Origin: Imbricaverruca yamaguchii
Taxonomy: Eukaryota > Arthropoda > Thecostraca > Neoverrucidae
NCBI GenBank assembly: GCA_034440575.1
Contig: JAOTOL010001213.1
Coordinates: forward strand, 320,380-384,379
DNA: 64,000 nt
Direction: 5' to 3'
Positions 21,940 through 33,104 of this stretch are shown piece by piece. The position numbers were made by a program, and so were the translations under genes. The first letter of the stretch is position 1, and each line of letters starts with the position of its first letter. The notes under the pieces are model-generated. The model was given only the letters and a program-made list of their open reading frames with translations. It was not told the DNA's origin and ran no database searches.

Positions 21940-22665
21940 CTGAGCAGTTCCCGTGTTCCCCGCGCCACCTGCCGGGTAGTTCCCCGCGCCACCTGCCGGG
22001 TAGTTCCCCGCGCCACCTGCCGGGTAGTTCCCCGCGCCACCTGCCGGGTAGTTCCCCGCGCCACCTGCCGGGTAGTTCCCCGCGCCACCTGCCGGGTAGT
22101 TCCCCGCGCCACCTGCCGGGTAGTTCCCCGCGCCACCTGCCGGGTAGTTCCCCGCGCCACCTGCCGGGTAGTTCCCGCGCCACCTGCCGGGTAGTTCCCG
22201 CGCCACCTGCCGGGTAGTTCCCGCGCCACCTGCCGGGTAGTTCCCCGCGCCACCTGCCGGGTAGTTCCCCGGCCACCTGCCGGGTAGTTCCCCGCGCCAC
22301 CTGCCGGGTTCACACCGACTCGCACAGTTGCCGGACGTCTGTGGAGAGGGCAGTACTATCTCGCTTGCAGGTACCCGTCACTCTTTTCTTTCGTTTCTGG
22401 GGACGACACCAGTCACACCGCGAGATTTTCCCCGTCGTACTTCCTGTCCCTGTGTTTCTCTATGTTCTTGTTTGTTTCGGTTCAATTTGGTAGGTTTTTT
22501 CCCACGATAGGGAAAAAACGCAAAAAGAGCACTGGCCACAGCTCGCCACCGGACTCCGAATCGGAATCCCCTCCAATGAACACACCTGCTGACCACCGCT
22601 CGACCCCGAACTTGGCCCCTGGTGCTCCCTCTCTTAACCATCGCCAGTATTCGGCACTTTACCAC
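21940..22665 (+). mobile_element. 5' end of a LINE (family K) with expanded 24-bp monomers
   Basis: Second copy of the 18890-19500 type. The 5' UTR carries about 14 tandem 24-bp units (core CGCGCCACCTGCCGGGTAGT) at 21957-22306, against one in the other copy. The shared CGCACAGTTGCCGGACGTCT follows at 22321, then a single TCTTTTCTTTCGTTTC unit. The start of ORF1 has KKRKK and SSPPDSESESPP (about 22510-22580). The frame is lost after about 22670. Confidence 0.75.
21957..22306 (+). repeat. 24-bp tandem repeat in a LINE 5' UTR
   Basis: About 14 units, three of them shortened by one C. Since 24 is divisible by 3, all frames on the minus strand remain open (Arg-Gln-Val-Ala-type repeats), an artefact. 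Confidence 0.95.
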
Positions 22666-22669
22666 CTTC

Positions 22670-23120
22670 GGTCATAAAGGGCAACGACCCCCTTGGCGAT
22701 TCGAAACCGTGCATGTTATGAAAACGAGCCAGAGACCAAAGTTATAAATCTGGCTGAGATCTCTCGATTGGAATTCAATGTGGCCTAAGGTCAACAGTTG
22801 ACCTCCCAGGTCAGGTCAGACGTCTACAATATATATTTTTGTAGTTTCCTAGGAAAATCGTCAGTTATGCCGCAATTACTGTCTAAATATGCACGAAATG
22901 TCCGGAAACATGTTTATTTGAACCTTGCGAACATAACGACATGTTGCACGATGTGATCGGACCAACATGTCATGCACCAAATGAGGTCAAAGCCGTGACC
23001 CCAAAAGATCCAACTTTGTGAAAATTAGTTCCAATTCGAAGTTTAAATTTCCATAGGGTAAAAATGGACGCTTAATTCGGATTCAGGACGAAAAATTGCC
23101 GTAGGTCAGCTTTAAAGAAT
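22670..23120. other. Intergenic, nothing recognised
   Basis: AT-rich sequence with doubled CAGGTCAGGTCAG at about 22808. No gene recognised. Confidence 0.4.
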
Positions 23121-23130
23121 GTCTGAGGTC

Positions 23131-25170
23131 ACACTATGTCACACTATGTCACACTATGTCACACTATGTCACACTATGTCACACTATGTCACACTATGTC
23201 ACACTATGTCACACTATGTCACACTATGTCACGCTAGGTCACACTAGGTCACACTAGGTCACACTAGGTCACACTAGGTCACACTAGGTCACACTAGGTC
23301 ACACTAGGTCACACTAGGTCACACTAGGTCACACTAGGTCTGACTAGGTCTGACTAGGTCTGACTAGGTCTGACTAGGTCTGACTAGGTCTGACTAGGTC
23401 TGACTAGGTCTGACTAGGTCTGACTAGGTCTGACTAGGTCTGACTAGGTCTGACTAGGTCTGACTAGGTCTGACTAGGTCTGACTAGGTCTGACTAGGCC
23501 ATGTTGGGTGAGACTAGGCCAGACTAGGCGATGTTGGGTGAGACTAGGCCAGACTAGGCCATGTTGGGTGAGACTAGGCCAGACTAGGCGATGTTGGGTG
23601 AGACTAGGCGATGTTGGGTATGGCAGACTAGGCGATGTTGGGTGAGACTAGGCCGAGCGATGTTGGGTGAGACTGGGCAGGGGATGTTGGGTGAGACTGA
23701 AGACTAGGCCAGACTAGGCCATGTTGGGTGAGACTAGGCCAGACTAGGCGATGTTGGGTGAGACTAGGCCAGACTAGGCGATGTTGGGTGAGACTAGGCC
23801 AGACTAGGCGATGTTGGGTGAGACTAGGCCAGACTAGGCGATGTTGGGTGAGACTAGGCGATGTTGGGTGAGACTGGGCGATGTTGGGTGAGACTAGGCG
23901 ATGTTGGGTGAGACTAGGCGATGTTGGGTGAGACTGGGCGATGTTGGGTGAGACTAGGCGATGTTGGGTGAGACTGGGCGATGTTGGGTGAGACTGGGCG
24001 ATGTTGGGTGAGACTGGCGATGTTGGTGAGACTGGGCGAGTGACAACTGGCATGTTGGGTGAGACTGGCGATGTTGGGTGAGACTGGGCGATGTTGGGTG
24101 AGACTAGGCGACTGGGCATGTTGGGTGAGACTAGGCGATGTTGGGTGACTGATGGCTGGCGCGGGGGTGACTGGGCGATGTTGGGTGGACTAGGCGATGT
24201 TGGGTGAGACTGGCTGGATGTTGGGTGGACTGGGCGGTGCTGGGCTGGTGGACTGGCGGGGGGGGTCGGCGGGCAGACTGCATGTTGGGTGAGACTAGGC
24301 CAGACTAGGCGATGTTGGGTGAGACTAGATGTGGGTCAGACTAGGCGATGTTGGGTGAGACTGGGCCAGACTAGGCGATGTTGGGTGAGACTAGGCGAGT
24401 TGGGCGATGTTGGGTGAGAGTTGGGTAGACTAGGCGATGTTGGGTGAGACTAGGCGATGTTGGGTGAGACTAGGCGATGTTGGGTGAGACTGGGCGATGT
24501 TGGGTGAGACTGGGCGATGTTGGGTGAGACTGGGCGATGTTGGGTGAGACTGGGCGATGTTGGGTGAGACTGGGCGATGTTGGGTGAGACTGGGCGATGT
24601 TGGGTGAGACTGGGCGATGTTGGGTGAGACTGGGCGATGTTGGGTGAGACTGGGCGATGTTGGGTGAGACTGGGCGATGTTGGGTGAGACTGGGCGATGT
24701 TGGGTGAGACTGGGCGATGTTGGGTGAGACTGGGCGATGTTGGGTGAGACTGGGCGATGTTGGGTGAGACTGGGCGATGTTGGGTGAGACTGGGCGATGT
24801 TGGGTGAGACTGGGCGATGTTGGGTGAGACTGGGCGATGTTGGGTGAGACTGGGCGATGTTGGGTGAGACTGGGCGATGTTGGGTGAGACTGGGCGATGT
24901 TGGGTGAGACTGGGCGATGTTGGGTGAGACTGGGCGATGTTGGGTGAGACTGGGCGATGTTGGGTGAGACTGGGCGATGTTGGGTGAGACTGGGCGATGT
25001 TGGGTGAGACTGGGCGATGTTGGGTGAGACTGGGCGATGTTAGATTAGGTTTAGGTGAGACTTAGGTGAGACTTAGGTGAGACTTAGGTGAGACTTAGGT
25101 GAGACTTAGGTGAGACTTAGGTGAGACTTAGGTGAGACTTAGGTGAGACTTAGGTGAGACTTAGGTGAGA
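23131..25170 (+). repeat. Composite satellite with stepwise-changing monomers
   Basis: Ten copies of the 10-mer ACACTATGTC (23131-23230) are followed by about 11 copies of ACACTAGGTC (to 23340), then about 15 of TGACTAGGTC (to 23490). A scrambled zone of 20- and 30-bp units follows (AGACTAGGCC, ATGTTGGGTG; 23491-24420). Next is a homogeneous 20-bp array of TGGGTGAGACTGGGCGATGT (24421-25040), and finally an 11-bp TTAGGTGAGAC array (to 25170). The units are visibly related. Confidence 0.97.
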
Positions 25171-25440
25171 CCTGGTCAGATTTTTGGAAAATTATTTTTC
25201 GATGGGAGCACATCTGGGTTCCGTATTTTTTACTACAAGCGCATAATTACGCTAAGTACGATACAAAATCGGCGTTTCCGAGGCATATACAGGTATATTT
25301 TCTAAATTATATTGTGATTTCATATATTGTTCAGTACTACTATTACTACTGGTCGTTAGGTCTCGCGAAAGCAAATGTGTAACAGATACAATTTGTATTC
25401 CAGAGGATTGTGCAGACAAAATGTCTCGCCGAACAGAACA
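25171..25440. other. AT-rich spacer, nothing recognised
   Basis: No gene signal between the satellite and the next tandem repeat. Confidence 0.4.
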
Positions 25441-25612
25441 GATCTGCTCGTCAAGCAGATCAAACGACACATGCCATCCACAACAGAACACGTCAAGCAG
25501 ATCAAACGACACATGCCATCCACAACAGAACACGTCAAGCAGACCAAACACGACACATGCCATCCACAACAGAACACGTCAAGCAGACCAAACACGACAC
25601 ATGCCATCCACA
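25441..25612 (+). repeat. 42-44 bp tandem repeat, four copies
   Basis: The unit contains CGTCAAGCAGATCAAACGAC and ACATGCCATCCACAACAGAA; the last two units carry a 2-base insertion (AAACACGAC). It sits just beyond the C-terminal end of the piggyBac pseudogene. Confidence 0.93.
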
Positions 25613-25649
25613 ATGCGAGCACTGATTCATCAAATATATCACTCGTCTC

Positions 25650-27060
25650 ATTTCATGTGCACAGATAGCACATCATTCTGGACGTGCTTGGTGCACGCTG
25701 GCCTGTTACACTGGCAGCCTCACTCGTCGGCTGCATCTCGTGTGCACAGGTTGCACACCTCGCCTGCATTCCGGCTGTGCTTGGTACACGAGATGGCTTT
25801 TTGCACTCGCAGCAGCGCTGCTTCACTTTGTTCACGTTCTGATGTCGCGCCTTTTTGTATCCGGCTCCCTGCTGAACCACCACGCACACGTGACACCGCT
25901 GGCGCGTCTGCTCGGCGGACTCAGGTGCGGCTCGGCGGACTTGGGTGCGGCTCGGCGGACTCTGGTGCGGCTCGGCGGACTCTGGTGCGGCTCGGCGGAC
26001 TCTGGTGCGGCTCGGCGGACTCTGGTGCGTCGGCTGCTGATGGCGGCGTCCTCCTCTTCAGCACAATCTCCACTGCCGCCCTGGTTTGCAGACCATGCCG
26101 TCTCTCAGCCGGCTCTCGATGGCTGGCTTGATGAGCGACATGCCCAGCTCGCGCAGGAACGCTCTCCTTCCTCCGTGCTTCGTGTCTCCGAAGGGCCCGG
26201 GCTTGTCAGTTATGACCGCCCAGCTGTTCAGAGCGGCCACGTCCGGCATCATTAAAAACATGACCATGAGCCACCTCCACGTTGGTATCTTGCGCGAGTA
26301 GTGGCCGATAATCTGGTCGATGGTGTGGACACCGCCTTTTGTTTGGCCGTAGTAAACAATCATTTCGGGCTTTCTAGGTGGTGAGTAGGTGGTGAGGTGA
26401 GGTTGCTTTCCGACGTAGGTGAGGTTGCTTTCCAACAGGTCCTCACACAGGTCGACGCCGGTGTAGTATCGGTCGGCGGTGGCGTTCAGGCCACTATTTT
26501 TCAGGTCTCTCACCAGGTACTTCACAATGTTTGATGCGCCAGTCACATGAAGCGAATGGTCTGGTTCTTCAACCTTCCAGGGATACGGCAGCATTTCCAG
26601 CATGTACCGCGATGTCGCGTCAGCCACGTCCATGATGAGAAGTCAGTACTTTGCAGGTTTGTTCGGCGTTTGTATGACTAAGCTGCATCGTCCCCTGTAG
26701 CTGCGCAGCGTCTCATCTACGGCTACGCAGTCTGACGGATTGCAATACTTCGAGAGCAGAGCGTTGAATTATTCACACTTCACGAAGGCCGGCGAACTTG
26801 CCAGGCTTCCGCCTCTCTTCCCGATCTGAGCGGGCGTCGAAGCGGAGGATTCGCAACAGATGTTTCCAGCGGTTTTGGGTCGTGGTAGCCCCGTAGAATG
26901 GTCGTGAGAACGCTCCGTAATACAAGTCTTGCAGCTCACAATTGCGGTCAAACTCACACCGATGGAGCAGCATTAGGCCAATGAGAGCCATCAGCTCGTG
27001 CTGTCACTGGCACATGCGTCTTCCTTGTACTGATGGCGACTCTTTCTTCCTCTTCGTTGG
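25650..27060 (-). pseudogene. piggyBac-family transposase pseudogene
   Basis: Minus-strand DDE transposase of the piggyBac (DDE_Tnp_1_7) type. N-terminal signatures LMALIGLMLL and NRWKHLLRILRFDAR lie at 27000-26790. The first catalytic block VDETLRSYRGRC followed by PNKPAKY is at about 26725-26640. Next is LNATADRYYTG near 26480, holding the second Asp. KGGVHTIDQI at 26330 and RWLMVMFLMMPDVAALNSWAV follow. The canonical third catalytic Asp (GGVD) is His here (codon 26325-26327). Two in-frame stops, TAA at 26769-26771 and TGA at 26643-26645, break the frame. A Cys-rich C-terminal tail (RCCECKK, RCATC) lies at 25890-25655 in another frame, beyond a 20-bp tandem insertion. No terminal inverted repeats were found. 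A dead copy. Confidence 0.87.
25911..26030 (-). repeat. 20-bp tandem repeat inside the piggyBac relic
   Basis: About six units of GGCGGACTCTGGTGCGGCTC lie between the catalytic part and the Cys-rich tail of the transposase. Confidence 0.93.
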
Positions 27061-27119
27061 TGTGCTTCAAGATTTGGGATGCTGCACAGCTCTGGCAACA
27101 CCCGTTGGTCCAGTTGCAT

Positions 27120-28430
27120 CACGCATAATGTTGGCACTGGAAGCACGGACACGGTGATTGGGTGGCTCGGTCGACCATGTCCTTCCGGTGCGCGCCTTCA
27201 TCTGAGTGGTCTCCTGCTCGGCCGCGTGGTCCCCCCCCCCGCAGGCGGCGCAACACAGCTCGCCGCTGTCGCACGTTTCCGTTGGGTGATTTTGTGCGCA
27301 TCGGCCGGATGTGGTCGTGTTGGCTCGGCACCCCCCCCCGCGGAGTGGCCGTAGCGTTGGCAGTGCTTACAGCGCCGCGGGAGGGGTGCGCGAGGTGTTA
27401 CGGGGTACCGTAGGTACCCCGCTTTGATGTGTGCTGGTGGTGTCCTTGTGGTGAACGTGAGTATAAGGAGGTGATTTGTTGTGAACCCCGGCCTCGGGGG
27501 CGGCCGGTACACGGCGGAGACAGCCTGGTCCCCAAGCTTGAGGGCCGGTGCCTCCGCCGGTATACCGGCCAGCTCCCGGGCCAGGATAGTCCCCTGGCTA
27601 TTGTTCAAGTGTGTTGCCGGTGTGATCGTGATGGGTGTGTGCTTGATTCTCCTGATTTTAGTGAGTAAGTGTCCGTCCGTTGTATCATTCGCCTGCATCA
27701 GGAGCGCCCCGGATCTGTGTTTTGGCGTGTAGGGGCGCCCCTGTGTATTGGGAATTTTTCCCTCCACCAGCCAGGGGTCCAGGGAGCTCATTGGCTCCCC
27801 GTCCCCCCGGCGGAAGATGAAAAAATCTCCCGTGGGTGGTGGATGGGTGGTGATCATGCTCGTGTAGTGCTGATAGTGTTTTGCTGTCAGGTAGTGTTGA
27901 AAAAAGATTGTAGCTGGCAGGTGCGTGGAACACTGCACACTCGACAAAAATGGCGGAGGGTAAAGAAGGGCGTGAAGAGAGCCCGACAGGTGTAGCGGAG
28001 GGGGCAGATAAAGACGAAGAATACACAAAGAAATCAGAAACTGTGCTTGAAGGGAGCACGAATAGATAGATCAGATAAACACCGTGCAGAGGGCACTAGA
28101 GGAAAGATCGGGGGGGGGTGGGGGTTCCTGGGTGGGGAAGTGGCAGCACCGCCGGACTAACCTTGCTGTAATCCGGCCTGAAGGTAGGTGTAGCTGGAGT
28201 ATAGATGAAGCACTGCACTGAAGAGGTCTTGTAGAGGTAGATGTAGAGAAGCTGTCGGGCGCGTAGATGCAGGAGAGAAGCTTGTAGAGGTGGTGTAGCG
28301 CTAGGTGTTAGAGAAAGCTGAGAAGTAGATCCGGGAGCTCGAAGTTGAAGGTAGCTGAAAATAGGTTAGCGGAGCGGGAAGGTAGTGTTTGTTTGTAAAG
28401 GTTTGGTTTGGATCGGTGCTTGTGGTCTTG
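27120..28430 (-). mobile_element. LINE 5' portion: 5' UTR and ORF1 (Gag-like)
   Basis: Minus-strand non-LTR fragment. A C/T-rich 5' UTR (about 28430-28070) precedes ORF1, which reads leftwards to about 27120, where piggyBac sequence resumes. EN, RT and the 3' UTR are missing. It may have inserted into, or recombined with, the piggyBac element. Confidence 0.65.
27198..28028 (-). pseudogene. LINE ORF1 (Gag-like, zinc knuckle) fragment
   Basis: The protein has the pattern of I/Jockey-type ORF1: LLILTFTTRTPPAHIKAGYLRYPV, RRCKHCQRYGHSA, then cysteines. The last part is shifted at a G-run near 27310, after which the other frame shows CCAACGGG and DHAAEQ, the expected continuation of the CCHC knuckles. 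Upstream, GTILARELAG and HTPITITP are typical of the RRM-like middle domain. ORF1 proteins bind element RNA. Homopolymer breaks could be sequencing errors. Confidence 0.65.
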
Positions 28431-28449
28431 TATTTATAGTTTTGTGTAG

Positions 28450-28615
28450 GTGGCTGGTGGCTGGTGGCTGGTGGCTGGTGGCTGGTGGCTGGTGGCTGGT
28501 GGCTGGTGGCTGGTGGCTGGTGGCTGGTGGCTGGTGGCTGGTGGCTGGTGGCTGGTGGCTGGTGGCGGTTGGCGGTTGGCGGTTGGCGGTTGGCGGTTGG
28601 CGGTTGGCGGGGTTG
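28450..28615 (+). repeat. (GGCTGGT)n then (GGCGGTT)n heptamer array
   Basis: About 16 copies of GGCTGGT pass directly into about 7 copies of GGCGGTT. The G-rich strand has regularly spaced GG pairs. Spurious Trp/Leu/Val/Gly frames arise from it. Confidence 0.96.
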
Positions 28616-28783
28616 GCGGGTGGCTGTCTTGCTTCGGTCTTCCGCCCGAGACCTCGTCCGCGTCTTCCTTCTCCTCCTCCTCCGTCAACACTTGGGGGGC
28701 CAATCTCCCGTGGCTCTTCAAGCGTTGTTCGTGCGCAGCGTCAGATCGTAGGTGCAGAAGTGCAAAACCAGATTTGTGTATGT

Positions 28784-29116
28784 CTAACCTGGTGAAGCTG
28801 GTGACCGGACAGCCGTCCTTCCCTCTGTCTCACTGTGGTCGTCAGAGGAGTTATTTTCTGCAGGTAGCTGCGGTAGTCGAGCTGCCTCGTCCTCTTCTTC
28901 GATGCACATGACGGCAGAGACAACCTCTGGCTCTTCCTCGCTGTCTGATGTGTCTGATGCGTCTGATCCTGGTTGAAGTTCCGTATCGCTGTCGTATTCT
29001 ACAGCGTTGAGGCGCATGATCTCGGTGAGAGAACGGCCAGCACGGCCACGGTTTGGTCCCGCTGATGAGGCGCCATGACCGACCTTGCGACCCCTTCCTC
29101 GTGGCATGCTCAGCAC
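28784..29116 (-). CDS. Acidic, Ser-rich hypothetical ORF; possible transposase N-terminus
   Basis: A frame of 110 codons begins with a basic patch (MPRGRGRKVGHG at its second Met), then an acidic Ser/Asp/Glu region (DSDTELQPGSDASDTSDSEE). The basic-then-acidic order resembles N-termini of piggyBac-type transposases. It lies upstream, in the same orientation, of the piggyBac relic, separated by the LINE ORF1 block. No domain proves this. It could equally be an unrelated or non-coding frame. Confidence 0.35.
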   Translation of the reverse strand: MLSMPRGRGRKVGHGASSAGPNRGRAGRSLTEIMRLNAVEYDSDTELQPGSDASDTSDSEEEPEVVSAVMCIEEEDEAARLPQLPAENNSSDDHSETEGRTAVRSPASPG

Positions 29117-29377
29117 AGCGACACAGGTGTATCACTCCGCGCAACCGCGACAGAACTGGACAAATTAAAACGTGATATCGACCACCGACGCCGCACCGTG
29201 TGCCCATCCCTGTACTGTCACATTTCCCGTGTAGGGGAAACAGTTCGCCCTCAATCCGGCGGCCCGTGTCGACATCACGCGCGCGGGCGCCAGGAGACCA
29301 ACAATGACGCACCATGTGCCCAGCCATTGTGCCCACACGATCGCCCAAACCGTTGACGTGGCACCGGAAATCATGCG

Positions 29378-32300
29378 CCACCAGTCCCCTGCGACAAGGC
29401 AACCAGTCCCCACCAGTCCCCTGCGACAGGGCAACCAGTCCCCACCAGTCCCCTGCGACAGGGCAACCAGTCCCCACCAGTCCCCCTGCGACAGGGCAAC
29501 CAGTCCCCACCAGTCCCCTGCGACAGGGTAACCAGTCCCCACCAGTCCCCTGCGACAGGGCAACCAGTCCCCACCAGTCCCCTGCGACAGGGCAACCAGT
29601 CCCCACCAGTCCCCTGCGACAGGGCAACCAGTCCCCACCAGTCCCCCTGCGACAGGGCAACCAGTCCCCACCAGTCCCCTGCGACAGGGCAACCAGTCCC
29701 CACCAGTCCCCTGCGACAGGGCAACCAGTCCCCACCAGTCCCCTGCGACAGGGTAACCAGTCCCCACCAGTCCCCTGCGACAGGGTAACCAGTCCCCCCC
29801 CCCACCAGTCCCCTGCGACAGGGCACCAGTCCCCCTGCGACAGGGCAACCAGTCCCCACCAGTCCCCTGCGACAGGGCAACCAGTCCCCACCAGTCCCCT
29901 GCGACAGGGCAACCAGTCCCCACCAGTCCCCTGCGACAGCCCAGTCCCCTGCGACAGGGCAACCAGTCCCCACCAGTCCCCTGCGACAGGGCAACCAGTC
30001 CCCACCAGTCCCCTGCGACAGGGCAACCAGTCCCCACCAGTCCCCTGCGACAGGGCAACCAGTCCCCACCAGTCCCCTGCGACAGGGCAACCAGTCCCCA
30101 CCGGTCCCCTGCGACAGGGCAACCAGTCCCCACCAGTCCCCTGCGACAGGGCAACCCAGTCCCCACCAGTCCCCTGCGACAGGGCAACCAGTCCCCACCA
30201 GTCCCCTGCGACAGGGCAACCAGTCCCCACCAGTCCCCTGCGACAGGGCAACCAGTCCCCACCAGTCCCCTGCGACAGGGCAACCAGTCCCCCACCAGTC
30301 CCCTGCGACAGGGCAACCAGTCCCCACCAGTCCCCTGCGACAGGGCAACCAGTCCCCACCAGTCCCCTGCGACAGGGCGACAGGGCAACCAGTCCCCACC
30401 AGTCCCCAACCAGTCCCCACCAGTCCCCTGCGACAGGGCAACCAGTCCCCACCAGTCCCCTGCGACAGGGTAACCAGTCCCCACCAGTCCCCTGCGACAG
30501 GGCAACCAGTCCCCACCAGTCCCCTGCGACAGGGCAACCAGTCCCCACCAGTCCCCTGCGACAGGGTAACCAGTCCCCACCAGTCCCCTGCGACAGGGCA
30601 ACCAGTCCCCACCAGTCCCCTGCGACAGGGCAACCAGTCCCCACCAGTCCCCTGCGACAGGGCAACCAGTCCCCACCAGTCCCCTGCGACAGGGCAACCA
30701 GTCCCCACCAGTCCCCTGCGACAGGGCAACCAGTCCCCACCAGTCCCCTGCGACAGGGCAACCAGTCCCCACCAGTCCCCTGCGACAGGGTAACCAGTCC
30801 CCACCAGTCCCCTGCGACAGGGCAACCAGTCCCCACCAGTCCCCTGCGACAGGGTAACCAGTCCCCACCAGTCCCCTGCGACAGGGCAACCAGTCCCCAC
30901 CAGTCCCCTGCGACAGGGTAACCAGTCCCCACCAGTCCCCTGCGACAGGGCAACCAGTCCCCACCAGTCCCCTGCGACAGGGCAACCAGTCCCCACCAGT
31001 CCCCTGCGACAGGGCAACCAGTCCCCACCAGTCCCCTGCGACAGGGTAACCAGTCCCCACCAGTCCCCTGCGACAGGGCAACCAGTCCCCACCAGTCCCC
31101 TGCGACAGGGCAACCAGTCCCCACCAGTCCCCTGCGACAGGGCAACCAGTCCCCACCAGTCCCCTGCGACAGGGTAACCAGTCCCCACCAGTCCCCTGCG
31201 ACAGGGCAACCAGTCCCCACCAGTCCCCTGCGACAGGGCAACCAGTCCCCACCAGTCCCCTGCGACAGGGTAACCAGTCCCCCACCAGTCCCCTGCGACA
31301 GGGTAACCAGTCCCCACCAGTCCCCTGCGACAGGGTAACCAGTCCCCACCAGTCCCCCTGCGACAGGGTCAACCAGTCCCCACCAGTCCCCTGCGACAGG
31401 GCAACCAGTCCCCACCAGTCCCCTGCGACAGGCAACCAGTAACCAGTCCCCACCAGTCCCCTGCGACAGGGCAACCAGTCCCCACCAGTCCCCTGCGACA
31501 GGGTAACCAGTCCCCACCAGTCCCCTGCGACAGGGCAACCAGTCCCCACCAGTCCCCTGCGACAGGGCAACCAGTCCCCACCAGTCCCCTGCGACAGGGC
31601 AACCAGTCCCCACCAGTCCCCTGCGACAGGGCAACCAGTCCCCACCAGTCCCCTGCGACAGGGCAACCAGTCCCCACCAGTCCCCTGCGACAGGGCAACC
31701 AGTCCCCACCAGTCCCCTGCGACAGGGCAACCAGTCCCCACCAGTCCCCTGCGACAGGGCAACCAGTCCCCACCAGTCCCCTGCGACAGGGCAACCAGTC
31801 CCCACCAGTCCCCTGCGACAGGGCAACCAGTCCCCACCAGTCCCCTGCGACAGGGCAACCAGTCCCCACCAGTCCCCTGCGACAGGGCAACCAGTCCCCA
31901 CCAGTCCCCTGCGACAGGGCAACCAGTCCCCACCAGTCCCCTGCGACAGGGCAACCAGTCCCCACCAGTCCCCTGCGACAGGGCAACCAGTCCCCACCAG
32001 TCCCCTGCGACAGGGCAACCAGTCCCCACCAGTCCCCTGCGACAGGGCAACCAGTCCCCACCAGTCCCCTGCGACAGGGCAACCAGTCCCCACCAGTCCC
32101 CTGCGACAGGGCAACCAGTCCCCACCAGTCCCCTGCGACAGGGCAACCAGTCCCCACCAGTCCCCTGCGACAGGGCAACCAGTCCCCACCAGTCCCCTGC
32201 GACAGGGCAACCAGTCCCCACCAGTCCCCTGCGACAGGGCAACCAGTCCCCACCAGTCCCCTGCGACAGGGCAACCAGTCCCCACCAGTCCCCTGCGACA

Positions 32301-33104
32301 GGGCAACCAGTCCCCACCAGTCCCCTGCGACAGGGCAACCCAGTCCCCGACAGGGCAACCAGTCCCCACCAGTCCCCTGCGACAGGGCAACCAGTCCCCA
32401 CCAGTCCCCTGCGACAGGGCAACCAGTCCCCACCAGTCCCCTGCGACAGGGCAACCAGTCCCCACCAGTCCCCTGCGACAGGGCAACCAGTCCCCACCAG
32501 TCCCCTGCGACAGGGCAACCAGTCCCCACCAGTCCCCTGCGACAGGGCAACCAGTCCCCACCAGTCCCCTGCGACAGGGAACCGCCCCCTCCCCTCGACA
32601 GGGCAACCAGTCCCCACCAGTCCCCTGCGACAGGGCAACCAGTCCCCACCAGTCCCCTGCGACAGGGCAACCAGTCCCCACCAGTCCCCTGCGACAGGGC
32701 AACCAGTCCCCACCAGTCCCCTGCGACAGGGCAACCAGTCCCCACCAGTCCCCTGCGACAGGGCAACCAGTCCCCACCAGTCCCCTGCGACAGGGCAACC
32801 AGTCCCCACCAGTCCCCTGCGACAGGGTAACCAGTCCCCACCAGTCCCCACCAGTCCCCTGCGACAGGGTAACCAGTCCCCACCAGTCCCCTGCGACAGG
32901 GTAACCAGTCCCCACCAGTCCCCACCGGTCCCCTGCGACAGGGTAACCAGTCCCCACCAGTCCCCACCGGTCCCCTGCGACAGGGTAACCAGTCCCCACC
33001 AGTCCCCACCGGTCCCCTGCGACAGGGTAACCAGTCCCCACCAGTCCCCTGCGACAGGGTAACCAGTCCCCACCAGTCCCCACCGGTCCCCTGCGACAGG
33101 GCAA
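29378..33104 (+). repeat. 32-bp satellite, about 116 tandem copies
   Basis: A 3.7-kb array with unit CCACCAGTCCCCTGCGACAG plus GGCAACCAGTCC. Sites vary mainly at one position (GGCAACC or GGTAACC). Short truncated or duplicated units occur at about 29790-29830, 30380-30415, 31430-31445, 32340 and 32580. At the right end (32830-33080) an extra CCAGTCCCCACCGG makes a higher-order unit. Every unit holds CCCTG-CGA-CAGGG, a short inverted repeat. The array gives open frames over 4 kb on the minus strand; these are not genes. Confidence 0.98.

Noticed and set aside
23628..24119. Minus-strand frame rich in Ser-His-Pro-Thr
   Set aside because: Translation of the 20-bp satellite.
23131..25170. CRISPR-like array
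   Set aside because: Units are contiguous without unique spacers, and the surrounding sequence is eukaryotic.
25041..25170. Telomeric repeat because of TTAGG within the unit
   Set aside because: The unit is the 11-mer TTAGGTGAGAC, related to the neighbouring 20-mer, not a TTAGG array.
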